Shown: in pieces, positions 1 through 13,333 of the stretch
How positions within the stretch are numbered: the stretch's first letter is position 1
Layout of the letters: every line of letters starts with the position of its first letter
DNA from: Anaerolinea sp.
GTDB taxonomy: Bacteria; Chloroflexota; Dehalococcoidia; Tepidiformales; Tepidiformaceae
Reading direction: 5' to 3'
NCBI GenBank assembly: GCA_013822275.1
Contig: PNKC01000022.1
Span: 1 to 45,360, forward strand
Length of the DNA: 45,360 bases
Translations under genes and position numbers: made by a program
Notes under the pieces: model-generated
Told to the model about the DNA's origin: nothing
Databases searched by the model: none
Seen by the model: the letters and a program-made list of their open reading frames with translations, nothing else

Positions 1-1
1 C

Positions 2-391
2 TCCAACCTCGTGGACAACGCCATCAAGTATTCAGGCGAAGGCAGTCACGTTGTCATGCGCGCCGTCGCTGAGCACGCCACGATCGCCATCGACGTGACC
101 GACAACGGCGCGGGAATCGCGGACGACGACCTCCAGCGCGTGTTCGACCGGTTCTACCGCGTGGACAAGGGCCGCAGCCGCCGGGAGGGAGGCAGTGGCC
201 TCGGGCTGGCCATCGTCCAGGAGGTTGTCCGGGCGCTTGGCGGGACGGTCTCCGTACGCTCGCAGTTGGGCGAAGGGACGACGTTCACGATCCGCCTCCC
301 GCGAAGCACAGGGGAACCCGGCGAGCAGGCACCGGCCGCACCGATCGACCGCGCCATCGCCCGTCGGCCAGTTGCCGGCGAAGCGCCTTGA
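2..391 (+). CDS. Sensor histidine kinase, C-terminal ATPase part (5' truncated)
   Basis: The open frame runs in from the left edge, so only the last 129 residues are visible. They form the HATPase_c (GHKL) domain of a two-component sensor kinase, which binds ATP and phosphorylates a conserved His upstream. All the boxes can be seen in order: N box NLVDNAIKYS at the very start, G1 box DNGAGIADDD, F box VFDRFYRVD and G2 box GSGLGLAIVQEVV, then the closing strand TTFTIRLP. About 25 Pro/Ala/Arg-rich residues follow and look disordered. The His-containing DHp domain, sensor region and any partner response regulator lie outside the window, so the signal cannot be inferred. The family call is firm. 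Confidence 0.93.
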   Translation, partial: SNLVDNAIKYSGEGSHVVMRAVAEHATIAIDVTDNGAGIADDDLQRVFDRFYRVDKGRSRREGGSGLGLAIVQEVVRALGGTVSVRSQLGEGTTFTIRLPRSTGEPGEQAPAAPIDRAIARRPVAGEAP

Positions 392-502
392 CCCCCACCA
401 GTCGGGAACTTACGTTGAGCCTTCGGCCAGGCGAGTAAGCGTTCGTACGGCACGGACGCCGGTTGTGTGGCCTACTGGAGCGAAGCCTCAAGGAGCCTCT
501 GT

Positions 503-2428
503 TTGACGCGACTGCTGGACTCGATTGACACGCCCCACGACCTCCGTGGGCTGACATACCCCCAGTTGGACCAACTGGCACACGAGATGCGGGAGTTCCT
601 CGTGGATTGCGTCCATGGCATTGGCGACGGCGGCCACCTGGCCTCCAACCTTGGCGTGGTGGAACTCTCCATTGTCCTCCACCGGCTCTTTGACACACCG
701 AAAGACAAGATCATCTGGGACGTGAGCCACCAGGTGTATGTCCACAAGATCCTCACGGGCCGGAAACAGCGGATGGGCACGATTCGCCAGTACCGGGGCC
801 TTTCCGGTTTCTCCGACCGCAACGAAAGCAGCCACGACGCCTTCGGCGCGGGCCACGCTGGCACCTCCATCTCCGCCGCCGTCGGGATGGCGGTGGCACG
901 TGACCTGAAGGGCGAGGATTTCGAAGTGGTGGCGATCATCGGCGACGGCGCGATGACGGCCGGGATGGCGCTTGAGGCGATGAACCACGCGGGCCATCTC
1001 AACGAAGATCTGATCGTTATCCTGAACGACAACGCCATGTCGATCTCGCCCAACGTCGGCGCCCTCAGCCGTAACATCAACAAGCTCCGCGTGGACCCGC
1101 TCTACCGTAACGCGAAGCGCGAGATCGGGACGTTTGTCGAACACCTCCCTCTCGGGAAGCAAGTCTGGCAGGGGGCCAAACGCGTCAAGGCCAGCGTGCG
1201 CGACCTCCTCGTCCCGGCCAGTTTCTGGGAGCAGTTCGGCTTCGAGTACTACGGTCCCGTGGACGGACACAACATCCACGAACTTGAAGCAACAATCGCC
1301 CAGATCAAGAAAGTGCGGACGAAGCCGGTCCTCCTCCACGTCCTTACGGAAAAGGGCCACGGCGTGCCAGAGGCGGTGGCTGACCCCATCAAGAGCCACA
1401 GTGGTACGTTCTGGCTCAAGCAGGCGAAACCGGGTGCCCCGGCGCCACTGCCCACCTACAGCCAGGTCTTCGCCCAGGCCACTCAGGAGCTGATCGAAGC
1501 TGACTCCAGGGTCGTGGCCGTTACCGCGGCGATGTTGGAAGGGACGGGCCTCGCGCCGGTCCACGCTCGTCACCCGGAACGCGTTTTTGATGTGGGCATC
1601 GCCGAACAGCACGCGGTCACGTTTGCCGCCGGCCTGGCCACCCAGGGAATCCGTCCCATCGCCGCGATCTACTCGACGTTCCTCCAGCGCGGCTTCGACT
1701 CCGTTGTCCACGATGTCTGCGTGCAGAACATCCCCGTGGTCTTTGCCATGGACAGGGCGGGGTTCGTTGGCGACGACGGCAAGACGCACCAGGGGTTCAT
1801 TGACATCAGCTTCCTCCGCTGCCTGCCGAACATGGTGGTTTCCGCCCCGAAGGATGAAAAGGAGCTCCGCGACCTGCTCTATACCGGCGTCATGCATGAC
1901 ACCCCCTTCGCCCTTCGTTTCCCCCGCGGCAGCGGACCGGGCGCGCCGACGGACCTGCCGATGGAACTTGTCCCGATCGGCGAAGCCGAGCTGCTCCGAA
2001 AAGGGACCGATGTGACGCTCATCGGGTTCGGTGTTTGCGTGAACGAATGTGAGAAGGCCGCCACGATCCTTGAGGAAGCGGGGATCTCCGCCAGCGTGGT
2101 GAACGCACGCTTCGCCAAGCCTCTTGATGAGCAACTGATCCTGGCCGAGGCTCGCTCCACCGGCGCCATCGTCACGGTGGAGGAGAATGTACGCGCGGGA
2201 GGGTTCGGCGAGGCGGTGCTCGACCTGCTGGCGGACAACGGCCTCGCCGGAAGCTGGCTCCTGGGCCTGTCCATGCCAGACCTCATCCTCGACCACGGCC
2301 CGCAGGCGACTTTCCGGCGGCTTTGGCAGCTCGACGCGGCAGGCATCGCGGAGCGCGCCCGGGAAGCCCTGGCCGGGCGCGCCGGCCGGCCCATCGAGCC
2401 TGTGGCCCCCGCCCTTGTCTCCGCCTGA
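503..2428 (+). CDS. dxs: 1-deoxy-D-xylulose-5-phosphate synthase
   Basis: This is DXS, the thiamine-diphosphate enzyme that condenses pyruvate with glyceraldehyde 3-phosphate to make DXP, the entry step of the MEP isoprenoid pathway. It is 641 residues, the usual family length. Visible landmarks are DVSHQVYVHKILTGR, the ThDP/Mg motif GDGAMTAGMALEAMNHAG ending in LNDNAMSISPNVG, and the transketolase-like central stretch DRAGFVGDDGKTHQGFID. The reading frame is open back to a GTG at 467, but I prefer the TTG at 503. It has AAGGAG at 490-495 seven bases upstream and gives the family-like N-terminus TRLLDSIDTPHDLRGL. The 3' end overlaps the downstream polyprenyl synthase frame, so the two isoprenoid genes probably form one operon. 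Confidence 0.97.
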   Translation: MTRLLDSIDTPHDLRGLTYPQLDQLAHEMREFLVDCVHGIGDGGHLASNLGVVELSIVLHRLFDTPKDKIIWDVSHQVYVHKILTGRKQRMGTIRQYRGLSGFSDRNESSHDAFGAGHAGTSISAAVGMAVARDLKGEDFEVVAIIGDGAMTAGMALEAMNHAGHLNEDLIVILNDNAMSISPNVGALSRNINKLRVDPLYRNAKREIGTFVEHLPLGKQVWQGAKRVKASVRDLLVPASFWEQFGFEYYGPVDGHNIHELEATIAQIKKVRTKPVLLHVLTEKGHGVPEAVADPIKSHSGTFWLKQAKPGAPAPLPTYSQVFAQATQELIEADSRVVAVTAAMLEGTGLAPVHARHPERVFDVGIAEQHAVTFAAGLATQGIRPIAAIYSTFLQRGFDSVVHDVCVQNIPVVFAMDRAGFVGDDGKTHQGFIDISFLRCLPNMVVSAPKDEKELRDLLYTGVMHDTPFALRFPRGSGPGAPTDLPMELVPIGEAELLRKGTDVTLIGFGVCVNECEKAATILEEAGISASVVNARFAKPLDEQLILAEARSTGAIVTVEENVRAGGFGEAVLDLLADNGLAGSWLLGLSMPDLILDHGPQATFRRLWQLDAAGIAERAREALAGRAGRPIEPVAPALVSA

Positions 2429-3434
2429 GCGCCCGCCCGCCGCGCTTGCCGCCCACCTCCCGTTGCTTGAGGAGACACTGAAGCGGGCGATCGGCGGGTC
2501 GGACAGTCCCCTCGCCTCCGCCAGCCGTTATGTAATGGGCTGGGAAGATGAACACGGCCGAGCCGCCGCGGCCGGAGGTAAGCGGATCCGCCCTGCGCTC
2601 TGTCTCTTTGCCGCCGAATCGCTCGGCGGCCGGGTCGAAGACGCCATCCCCGGCGCGGTCGCGGTTGAACTCGTCCACAACTTCTCACTCGTGCACGACG
2701 AGATCCAGGACCACGATCTGGAGCGGCACTCCCGCCCAACAACCTGGGCGCGATTCGGCGAAGGCCAGGCGATCAACGTTGGCGACTACCTGTATACGCG
2801 CGCGGTCCGCGCCCTGACGGACGGCCCCGGGGACGTTGGACGGAGGATGCGGGCGCTCGCCATCCTCCATGAAGCCATCGGCCAGATGATTGAGGGACAG
2901 TGGCAAGACCTCGAATTCGAGTCACGCGATTCCGTCCAGCCGCACGAATACCTGGCGATGGTGGCGAGAAAGACCGGTGCGCTCCTGGGCGCGCCTCTGG
3001 AAATGGGCTCGGTGCTCGCGGGCATTCCCCCGGAGCAATCCGCGCAACTGGGTGAGTGGGGACGCGCTGTCGGGTTGGCTTTTCAGATTCAGGACGACTT
3101 CCTGGGAATCTGGGGGGATCCGGACGAAACCGGCAAGTCCAACCGGGGTGACATCATGCGCAAGAAGAAGACGCTGCCGATAGTCTTCGGGCTGGCGGAT
3201 GCGGGCGCTCGGGATGTGATTTCAACGGCCTATGCCCGGCCGGCGCTGGCTCCTGACGACGCCGACAGGGTGGTAGCCGCGCTCGACCGCTGCGGCGCGG
3301 CACGCGCCTGCGCAGAAGAGGCTCACCGGCACGCGGCGAATGCGGATCGCCTGCTCAGGACGTTCGAACTGGGGCCGCGGCAAGCGGAACAGTTCCGTGC
3401 GATCGCCTCGTACATCATCGATCGCCGCGCCTGA
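2415..3434 (+). CDS. Polyprenyl (short-chain) diphosphate synthase
   Basis: This is a trans-isoprenyl diphosphate synthase that elongates DMAPP or a longer allylic diphosphate with IPP. Both metal-binding aspartate motifs are present: the first as DEIQD within LVHDEIQDHD (D-E in place of D-D), the second as QIQDDFLGIWGD. The GGKRIRPALC substrate loop and the K-S-N-R-GDI region follow the family order. A Phe five residues before the first motif suggests a short product (C15-C20), but chain length cannot be fixed from sequence. The start is uncertain. A TTG at 2415 overlaps the dxs stop by 14 bases and gives 339 residues. No good Shine-Dalgarno precedes it, which fits translational coupling to dxs. 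Confidence 0.92.
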   Translation: MSPPERPPAALAAHLPLLEETLKRAIGGSDSPLASASRYVMGWEDEHGRAAAAGGKRIRPALCLFAAESLGGRVEDAIPGAVAVELVHNFSLVHDEIQDHDLERHSRPTTWARFGEGQAINVGDYLYTRAVRALTDGPGDVGRRMRALAILHEAIGQMIEGQWQDLEFESRDSVQPHEYLAMVARKTGALLGAPLEMGSVLAGIPPEQSAQLGEWGRAVGLAFQIQDDFLGIWGDPDETGKSNRGDIMRKKKTLPIVFGLADAGARDVISTAYARPALAPDDADRVVAALDRCGAARACAEEAHRHAANADRLLRTFELGPRQAEQFRAIASYIIDRRA

Positions 3435-3443
3435 CGGCACCGT

Positions 3444-4409
3444 TCAGGAAGCCTTGCGCCTCCGGCTTGGCGCTGGCCGGCTGGCTGGGCCGGTGATCGC
3501 TTCCAGTTGCTCGGGTTCCGCCGCCCGCTTTCCCCGTCCGCCGCTGCTGGCGGCCACCGCCGCTGGCTCCTCCGCGGAAGCCGGCTTCGCGGCCCGGACC
3601 GGCGCCTGCGCCTGCGCCGGCGCGTCGGCGCTCCCCTTCTTCGCGGCCGCGATGCTCGCTTCGAGCGCGGCCATGAGGTCGACCACGCGCGGCGCAACCT
3701 TCTGGGCGGGAGCGGCTGTCACGGTTTCGCCTGCGGCTTTCCGCTCGATCAGGTCCAGGAGCTGTTCGCGATACTCGTCCCGGTACTTGGAGGGGTCGAA
3801 CGGCTCGCTGAGCGCACCGATCAGCTGCTGCGCCATTGCCATCTCGCGCTTGTCGAACGCCTGGGTGGCGTCCGGGATGTCCAACTCAGACGGTGAAACC
3901 ACCTCATCCGGGAAGTAGAGCGTCTCCATGACAAGGGCCTCGCCCGCGGGACGGATGGCGACTACATACTGCTTCGAACGCAGGACCATCCGTCCGAGGG
4001 CGACCTTACCAGCCTCTTCCATGGCCAACCGCAGCAGCGCGTATGGTTTGGCGCCGCCTTTGTCTGGGGCGAGGTAGTAGGAACTTTCGAAGTAGACGGG
4101 GTCGATCTCCGTCAGATCGATAAACTCCTGGATTTCGATTCCTTTCGTAACCGCCGGCGCCAGGGCGTCGAGTTCATCCGCCGTCACGACGACGTAGCGA
4201 TCGGGCCCCACTTCGTAGCCCTTGACGATCTCGGAGGCCGTCACCTCTTTGCCCTCTTCCGCGCAGAACCGGCGCATCTGGATGCGGGAGCCATCGGTTG
4301 CGTGAAGCTGGTTGAAGCCTATGTCCTTGCCGCGGGCCGCGGTGAACATCTTCACCGGGATGTTCACAAGCCCGAAGCTGATTGAGCCGGTCCACATCGA
4401 TCGTGCCAT
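3444..4409 (-). CDS. ku: Bacterial Ku, non-homologous end-joining DNA-end binding protein
   Basis: This is a homodimeric Ku of 321 residues. It binds double-strand DNA ends and normally recruits the ligase LigD. The N-terminus MARSMWTGSISFGLVNIPVK is the Ku family signature, followed by KRF-type Cys/Glu spacing (RRFCAEEGKEV), EIQEFIDLTEIDPVYFESSYYLAP and the core beta-barrel/bridge to about residue 240. The last 80 residues are an Ala/Pro/Glu/Lys-rich, presumably flexible tail ending in basic SRRRKAS. Such basic tails are known to vary between species and to help DNA retention. No LigD, primase or nuclease gene lies nearby. The gene ends 9 bp from the convergent polyprenyl synthase and is divergent from the next small gene. 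Confidence 0.96.
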   Translation of the reverse strand: MARSMWTGSISFGLVNIPVKMFTAARGKDIGFNQLHATDGSRIQMRRFCAEEGKEVTASEIVKGYEVGPDRYVVVTADELDALAPAVTKGIEIQEFIDLTEIDPVYFESSYYLAPDKGGAKPYALLRLAMEEAGKVALGRMVLRSKQYVVAIRPAGEALVMETLYFPDEVVSPSELDIPDATQAFDKREMAMAQQLIGALSEPFDPSKYRDEYREQLLDLIERKAAGETVTAAPAQKVAPRVVDLMAALEASIAAAKKGSADAPAQAQAPVRAAKPASAEEPAAVAASSGGRGKRAAEPEQLEAITGPASRPAPSRRRKAS

Positions 4410-4549
4410 GGGGCACCTCGCGAGAAAAGTTGGTGCGTCAATGGGTGACGTTTTCCCACCATACCATCCGCCGTGACACGGATGCGAGCATTATGGCGGG
4501 GAAGGACGCGAAACCATGGCACGGCTCAACAATGAAATGCTAAAGCGCT

Positions 4550-4578
4550 TTATCCAGTCCCCGGTTGTCTGGTATGCT
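4550..4578 (+). promoter_or_regulatory. Candidate extended -10 promoter for the small gene at 4606
   Basis: TGGTATGCT at 4570-4578 is an extended -10 element. A weak -35 (TTATCC, 4550-4555) lies 17 bases upstream of the hexamer. Initiation near 4585 would leave a leader of about 20 bases carrying the GGAGGGGA ribosome binding site. No other support. Confidence 0.3.
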
Positions 4579-4605
4579 CCAGCCAGCACCCTGGAGGGGA
4601 CGCCC

Positions 4606-4932
4606 GTGAACGGTCGCCGGTCTTCCCATTCGCGGCTGCAGGCCAACGAGTTGACGCCTGATAGGCTGCGGGACCTGGTCTGCGAGCTGCTGGATGCCGC
4701 GAAGCTAACGCCCGAAGAGAAGGTTCAACTGCTTGGCGGTGCGTTCGTTGTTGAGGCGGTGCGGCCCTTCACCGGCGATGGGGGTGCCGGCCAAGCCCAC
4801 CTGCGCCTGCAGGCACACGACCCTGAACTGGCCGCGGCAGTCGAGTCCCTCGCACCGATGATCTACGGCCGGGCGCGCGCGGCAGCCGATGCCACGGCGG
4901 CCATCGCCGCCGTGGAAGAACTGCTCCGCTAA
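4606..4932 (+). CDS. Hypothetical small protein
   Basis: I do not recognise this family. The product from the GTG at 4606 has 108 residues. A helical N-terminal half contains NELTPDRLRDLVCELLDAAK and LTPEEKVQLLGGAFVVEAV. A Gly/Ala-rich middle and an alanine-rich C-terminal helix end in AIAAVEELLR. It has no signal peptide or membrane segment. The frame is open back to an ATG at 4516 (138 residues). The GTG is preferred because GGAGGGGA at 4593-4600 sits five bases before it. In addition, the 30 upstream codons have clearly less G/C at third positions than the rest, and a -10-like element falls inside them. It is divergent from ku and convergent with gltD (7 bp between stops). It may be a small helical regulatory or partner protein, but no function can be assigned. 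Confidence 0.6.
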   Translation: MNGRRSSHSRLQANELTPDRLRDLVCELLDAAKLTPEEKVQLLGGAFVVEAVRPFTGDGGAGQAHLRLQAHDPELAAAVESLAPMIYGRARAAADATAAIAAVEELLR

Positions 4933-4939
4933 GCAGGGC

Positions 4940-6365
4940 TCAGGGGAGCAGCGTCTCGCCCATCAGGTACCGGTCGATTCCGCGGGCGGCGGCGCGCCCC
5001 TCGGCAATTGCCCAGACAATCAGGGATTGTCCGCGCGTCATGTCCCCGGCCGTGAAGACGCCGTCGATGCTGGTCATCTTGCTCTCGTCCGCCTTCACGT
5101 TGCCCCGGTCCGTCAGTTCGACTCCGAGCTGCTCCAACATCCCGGGCTTTTCCGGCCCGAGGAAGCCCATGGCCAGGAGCACGAGGTCACACTCTTCCTC
5201 GAACTCGGTGCCCGGTACTTCGCGCATCACCTGGCGGCCGTCTTCAAGGGCGAACTCGACGCGTACGCCGTGCAGCTTCCTGAGCACGCCGTTTTCCCCG
5301 GAGAGCGCCTTTGTGAGGATGGAGTACTCCCGCGCGCCCCCCTCTTCATGGGCCGACGAGACGCGATAGACGTTGGGCCAGGTCGGCCACGGGTTCTCCG
5401 CGGGCCGGGTCGCCGGTGGCTTTGGCAAGAGCTCGTATTGGAGTACCTCGCGGGCGCCCTGGCGGAGGGCGGTGCCGAGGCAGTCGGCCCCCGTATCGCC
5501 ACCACCGAGAATGATCACCCGCTTGCCTTCGGCGGTGACCGACTCATCCACAGGGACGGAATCACCGGCCACGCGACGGTTCTGCTGCGGCAGGTACTCC
5601 ATCGCCAGGTAGACGCCCTTCAGCTCGCGGCCCGGCACGTCGAGGTTGCGCGCATGAGTGGCGCCACCCGCCAGGCAGATCGCGTCAAACTGGCTCTGGA
5701 GTTCGCGGATGTCGATATCGAACCCGATGTTCACGCCTGGCTTGAAGGTGACGCCCTCGGCGCTCATCTGGGCCATGCGGCGCTCGATGAACTCCTTCTG
5801 CATTTTGAAGTCCGGGATGCCATAGCGAAGCAGGCCGCCGATCCGGTCGTCCCGTTCGAAAAGGGTGACTTCGTGGCCCGCGCGCGCGAGCTGCTGCGCG
5901 CAGGCGAGGCCGGCGGGGCCGGAGCCGATCACGGCGACCGCTTTGCCGGTCTTCACCTTTGCCGGCTGCGGAGTGACCCAGCCTTCCTTCCAGGCATGCT
6001 CAATGATCGTCAGCTCAACCTGCTTGATGGTCACCGGGTCGCTGTTGATGCCGAGGACGCAGGCCGTCTCACACGGGGCCGGGCAGAGGCGGCCGGTGAA
6101 CTCCGGGAAGTTGTTGGTGGCGTGAAGCCGGTCGATCGCGTCCCGCCAGTGGGAGCGGTACACGAGGTCGTTCCAGTCCGGGATGATGTTGCCCAGGGGA
6201 CAGCCCTGGTGACAGAACGGGATGCCGCAATCCATGCAGCGCGCCGCCTGCTGCTTGAGGTGCTCCACCGGGAACTCTTCGTAGACTTCCAGCCAGTCGT
6301 GGACGCGTTCCGCAACGGGCCGGCGAGTCGGCGTTTCCCGTCCAAATTCCAGGAACCCGGTCGGT

Positions 6366-6373
<8 letters not shown>
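4940..6373 (-). CDS. gltD: Glutamate synthase (NADPH) small subunit
   Basis: The beta subunit of GOGAT takes electrons from NADPH through FAD and iron-sulfur clusters to the large subunit, which makes glutamate from glutamine and 2-oxoglutarate. The N-terminal cysteine cluster is visible in [17 protein letters not shown], with further cysteines in [12 protein letters not shown]. The FAD Rossmann motif is [17 protein letters not shown], and the NADPH-binding motif is [18 protein letters not shown]. The product from GTG 6373 has 477 residues. That start gives the family N-terminus [12 protein letters not shown] and overlaps the gltB stop by 8 bases. The longer frame to an ATG at 6427 would add a Pro-rich stretch atypical of GltD. 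It is co-transcribed and probably translationally coupled with gltB. Confidence 0.97.
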
Positions 6374-10925
<4,552 letters not shown>

Positions 10926-11059
10926 CTACCCAGCCTGAAAATGCTTACCTCCCCGGCTGAATTCGGGAATGTGCGTAGCCGCTGCGGGGCAGGTCCGGGG
11001 ATCCGCCTCGCCTTTGTGAAAACTATCCCAAATGCGCGAGCTAAGAGAGGTGAGTTTGC

Positions 11060-11068
11060 AGTATAGCA
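11060..11068 (-). promoter_or_regulatory. Candidate extended -10 promoter for gltBD
   Basis: On the minus strand TGCTATACT is an extended -10 (TGN plus TATACT). It would start a transcript near 11053 with a leader of roughly 125 bases before the gltB ATG. No matching -35 lies at 17 bp. The 266-bp gap between gltB and the divergent aminotransferase gene otherwise shows no gene and no structure I recognise. Confidence 0.35.
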
Positions 11069-11156
11069 GGCGCGTCAACCTCCACGTCGAGCACGCCGAG
11101 CCCGGCCGTCCCGCCGGGGAGAGCTTTCGCCCGGCCAACGCCTTCACCGGAGGCCG

Positions 11157-11162
11157 TATACT
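11157..11162 (+). promoter_or_regulatory. Candidate -10 element for the aminotransferase gene
   Basis: TATACT lies 29 bases before the ATG at 11192, which allows a leader of about 23 bases containing GGGGGTA. No convincing -35 is seen. Confidence 0.3.
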
Positions 11163-11191
11163 TTCCCCACGAGCAGTGCCATGGGGGTAGA

Positions 11192-12430
11192 ATGATGAGC
11201 CACGAGGCGTATTGGACAGCCGAAAACCTTGAAGAGATGGTCAGCCGGCGGGCCAAAATCCTGGGACCCTCCGTCTGGGCCGCTGCGACACCGGACCCGC
11301 GCCCGGTCATTTCGTTTGCCGGCGGGCTGCCCGACATTCCGTCGCTCCCTGGTGAGATCCTGCTTAAGGCGAGCCGGGCGGTCATCGACCGTGAGCAGAA
11401 AGAGGCCCTCGAGTACGGAGGGACGTTCGGGGCCCATCCCCTGCGTGCCGCAATCGCCGAGCGTTCCTCAAGGATCGAGGGGATACCGGTCGGCATCGAC
11501 CAGGTGATCATCAGCTCCGGCTCCGCCCACGGCATTGGCATGGTCTGCGAGACGTTGCTGGACCCGGGCGACACGGTGCTTGTGGAAAGCCCCAACTTCC
11601 CGGGGAGCATGCGGACGATCAAGTCGTTTGGCGCCGAGCAGGTGGCAGTCCCCATGGACGAGTACGGCCTGCGGGTGGACCGGCTGGAAGAAGAGCTGAA
11701 GAAGCTGGCTGACGTGGGCAAGCGGGCGAAGTTCATCTACTCCATCCCAACGCACCAGAATCCCGCTGGCTGTACGCTCGACCTGAAGCGCCGGGAGCGC
11801 ATGCTCGAACTCGCCCGCGAGTACAAAACCTTCATCCTGGAAGACGACGCGTACGGCGAGCTCTGGTTCGAGACGCCCCCGCCGCCGTCGCTGTTTGCCC
11901 TGAGTAACGGAGACCACGGGGTGAAGGTCTCGAGCTTTTCGAAGATCCTCGCGACCGGCCTCCGGATGGGTTGGGCGATGGGCCCGGCGCCGCTGATTAG
12001 CCGCATGGCCGCCGTGCGCTTTGACATGGGGACCAGCCCCTACCTCGGCCGGGTCATTGCCGAAACGATCCGCAACGGTGACCTGGACCGCCATGTCGAA
12101 CGGCTGCGCGGCATCTACCTCCGCAAGCTCGAACGTGTCGAAGCGGCCCTGAAGGAGCATTGCGCGCAGTACACCAGCTACGTCCGGCCCCAGGGGGGCT
12201 TCTTCCTCTGGCTCGCCCTGCGGCCCGGCCTGAACTCGCGAGACGTCCAGCTGGCGGCGAACGAACGGGGCGTGATCGTCGGCCAGGGACCGCAATTCTT
12301 CGCGGACGGCCAGGCCACGAACCACGTCCGCCTCGCCTTCAGTTATGTTGCGATGGAGGACATCGAAGAAGGCATCCACCGCCTCGGCGAAGCGATGGCC
12401 GAAGTAGCGGAGCGCAACGCTGCCAAGTAG
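11192..12430 (+). CDS. PLP-dependent class I/II aminotransferase (MocR/LysN-like fold type I)
   Basis: This is a 412-residue fold-type I aminotransferase, probably acting on amino acids with 2-oxoglutarate. The PLP-binding lysine is in VSSFSKILATGLRMGW. Upstream are the cofactor-stacking and phosphate positions (IISSGSAHGIG), the conserved Asn of PTHQNPAG and the Asp/Tyr pair of EDDAYGELWF. The C-terminal Arg that holds the substrate carboxylate is in HVRLAFSY. The closest described groups are 2-aminoadipate/aromatic aminotransferases (LysN, ARO8-like), judged from the FAGGLPDIPSLP and PTHQNPAG patterns; the true substrate is unknown. The ATG at 11192 has a GGGGGTA ribosome binding site. An MBL-fold gene follows after 39 bases in the same direction. 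Confidence 0.93.
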   Translation: MMSHEAYWTAENLEEMVSRRAKILGPSVWAAATPDPRPVISFAGGLPDIPSLPGEILLKASRAVIDREQKEALEYGGTFGAHPLRAAIAERSSRIEGIPVGIDQVIISSGSAHGIGMVCETLLDPGDTVLVESPNFPGSMRTIKSFGAEQVAVPMDEYGLRVDRLEEELKKLADVGKRAKFIYSIPTHQNPAGCTLDLKRRERMLELAREYKTFILEDDAYGELWFETPPPPSLFALSNGDHGVKVSSFSKILATGLRMGWAMGPAPLISRMAAVRFDMGTSPYLGRVIAETIRNGDLDRHVERLRGIYLRKLERVEAALKEHCAQYTSYVRPQGGFFLWLALRPGLNSRDVQLAANERGVIVGQGPQFFADGQATNHVRLAFSYVAMEDIEEGIHRLGEAMAEVAERNAAK

Positions 12431-12469
12431 CCCTCTCTCGCGTAGAATCCGCGGCCGGAGGGCTCACCA

Positions 12470-13303
12470 TTGCAGACAGTCACGATCGGGAACGTCCAGG
12501 TCACCCCGCTCCTCGATACCGGCCTCCTCATGGACCCGCACCAGTTCATGCCGAAGCACGCGGAGCAGCTCCTGAAGGAGTACAGCCACGTCGCGGACGA
12601 ACGAGGGCTGATGCCGATGAGCATTACCTGCTACCTCGTCCGCTCGGAGGGCAAGAACGTGCTGGTTGACACGGGGCTCGGGAACCGCCGGCGGCCCGGC
12701 TTTCCGGTCGGCCACCTTGACGAAACGCTGACCGCGGCCGGCCTCGCTCCCGGCGACATCGATGTCGTCCTGAATACGCATCTGCACATCGACCATGTGG
12801 GCTGGAACACCGTGGACCGCGAGGACGGGACGCGCGAAGTGTTCTTCCCGAATGCACGCTTTGTGTTCCAGCAGGCCGAATGGGACTTCTGGATGACCCC
12901 CGCGCAGCTCGCCCAGCCGGCCAACGCGCATCTCGTGGAATGTGTGGAACCACTGCGGGACAGCGGCCGGATCACGTTTTTCGAAGGCGAGAAGGCGCTG
13001 GATACGAACATCACATTCATCTCGACACCGGGCCATACCCCCGGACATGTGTCGATTGGCATCGCCTCCGCCGGGGAACGCGCGGTCATCATTGGCGATG
13101 CGAGTCACCACCCGGCCCAACTCATCCACCCCGACTGGTCGCCTGGATTCGACACCGACCCGATCCTCTCGGCCAGGACGCGAGACGCGCTCTTCGATCG
13201 GGCGATCACCGAGGACCGGACGTGGCTCGCGGGCCACTGGGCGTATCCCGGTATCGGCAAGCTTGCGCGGCTCGAAGGCAAGCGCGTCTTCCAGGCGATA
13301 TAG
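12470..13303 (+). CDS. MBL-fold metallo-hydrolase
   Basis: This is a metallo-beta-lactamase fold hydrolase of 277 residues, cytoplasmic, with no signal peptide. The metal ligands are visible as THLHIDHVGW (HxHxDH), the His of STPGHTPGH, the Asp of IIGDASHHP and a late His in LAGHWAYPG. That gives a complete dinuclear metal site. The overall pattern resembles the AttM/AiiA-like lactonase and quinolone-hydrolase branch of the superfamily, but the substrate cannot be read from sequence. The TTG start at 12470 is supported by GGAGGG at 12457-12462 with seven-base spacing. A TAGAAT just upstream (12443-12448) could be a -10, so the gene may also have its own promoter apart from the aminotransferase. 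Confidence 0.9.
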   Translation: MQTVTIGNVQVTPLLDTGLLMDPHQFMPKHAEQLLKEYSHVADERGLMPMSITCYLVRSEGKNVLVDTGLGNRRRPGFPVGHLDETLTAAGLAPGDIDVVLNTHLHIDHVGWNTVDREDGTREVFFPNARFVFQQAEWDFWMTPAQLAQPANAHLVECVEPLRDSGRITFFEGEKALDTNITFISTPGHTPGHVSIGIASAGERAVIIGDASHHPAQLIHPDWSPGFDTDPILSARTRDALFDRAITEDRTWLAGHWAYPGIGKLARLEGKRVFQAI

Positions 13304-13333
13304 GACATCCAAGAGCGTTTGAGCGCTTGCCCG

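Noticed and set aside
488-2296. A 602-codon open frame antisense to dxs
   Set aside because: It mirrors the codon structure of dxs on the other strand, has no recognisable motif, and dxs is certain. High GC makes such antisense frames common.
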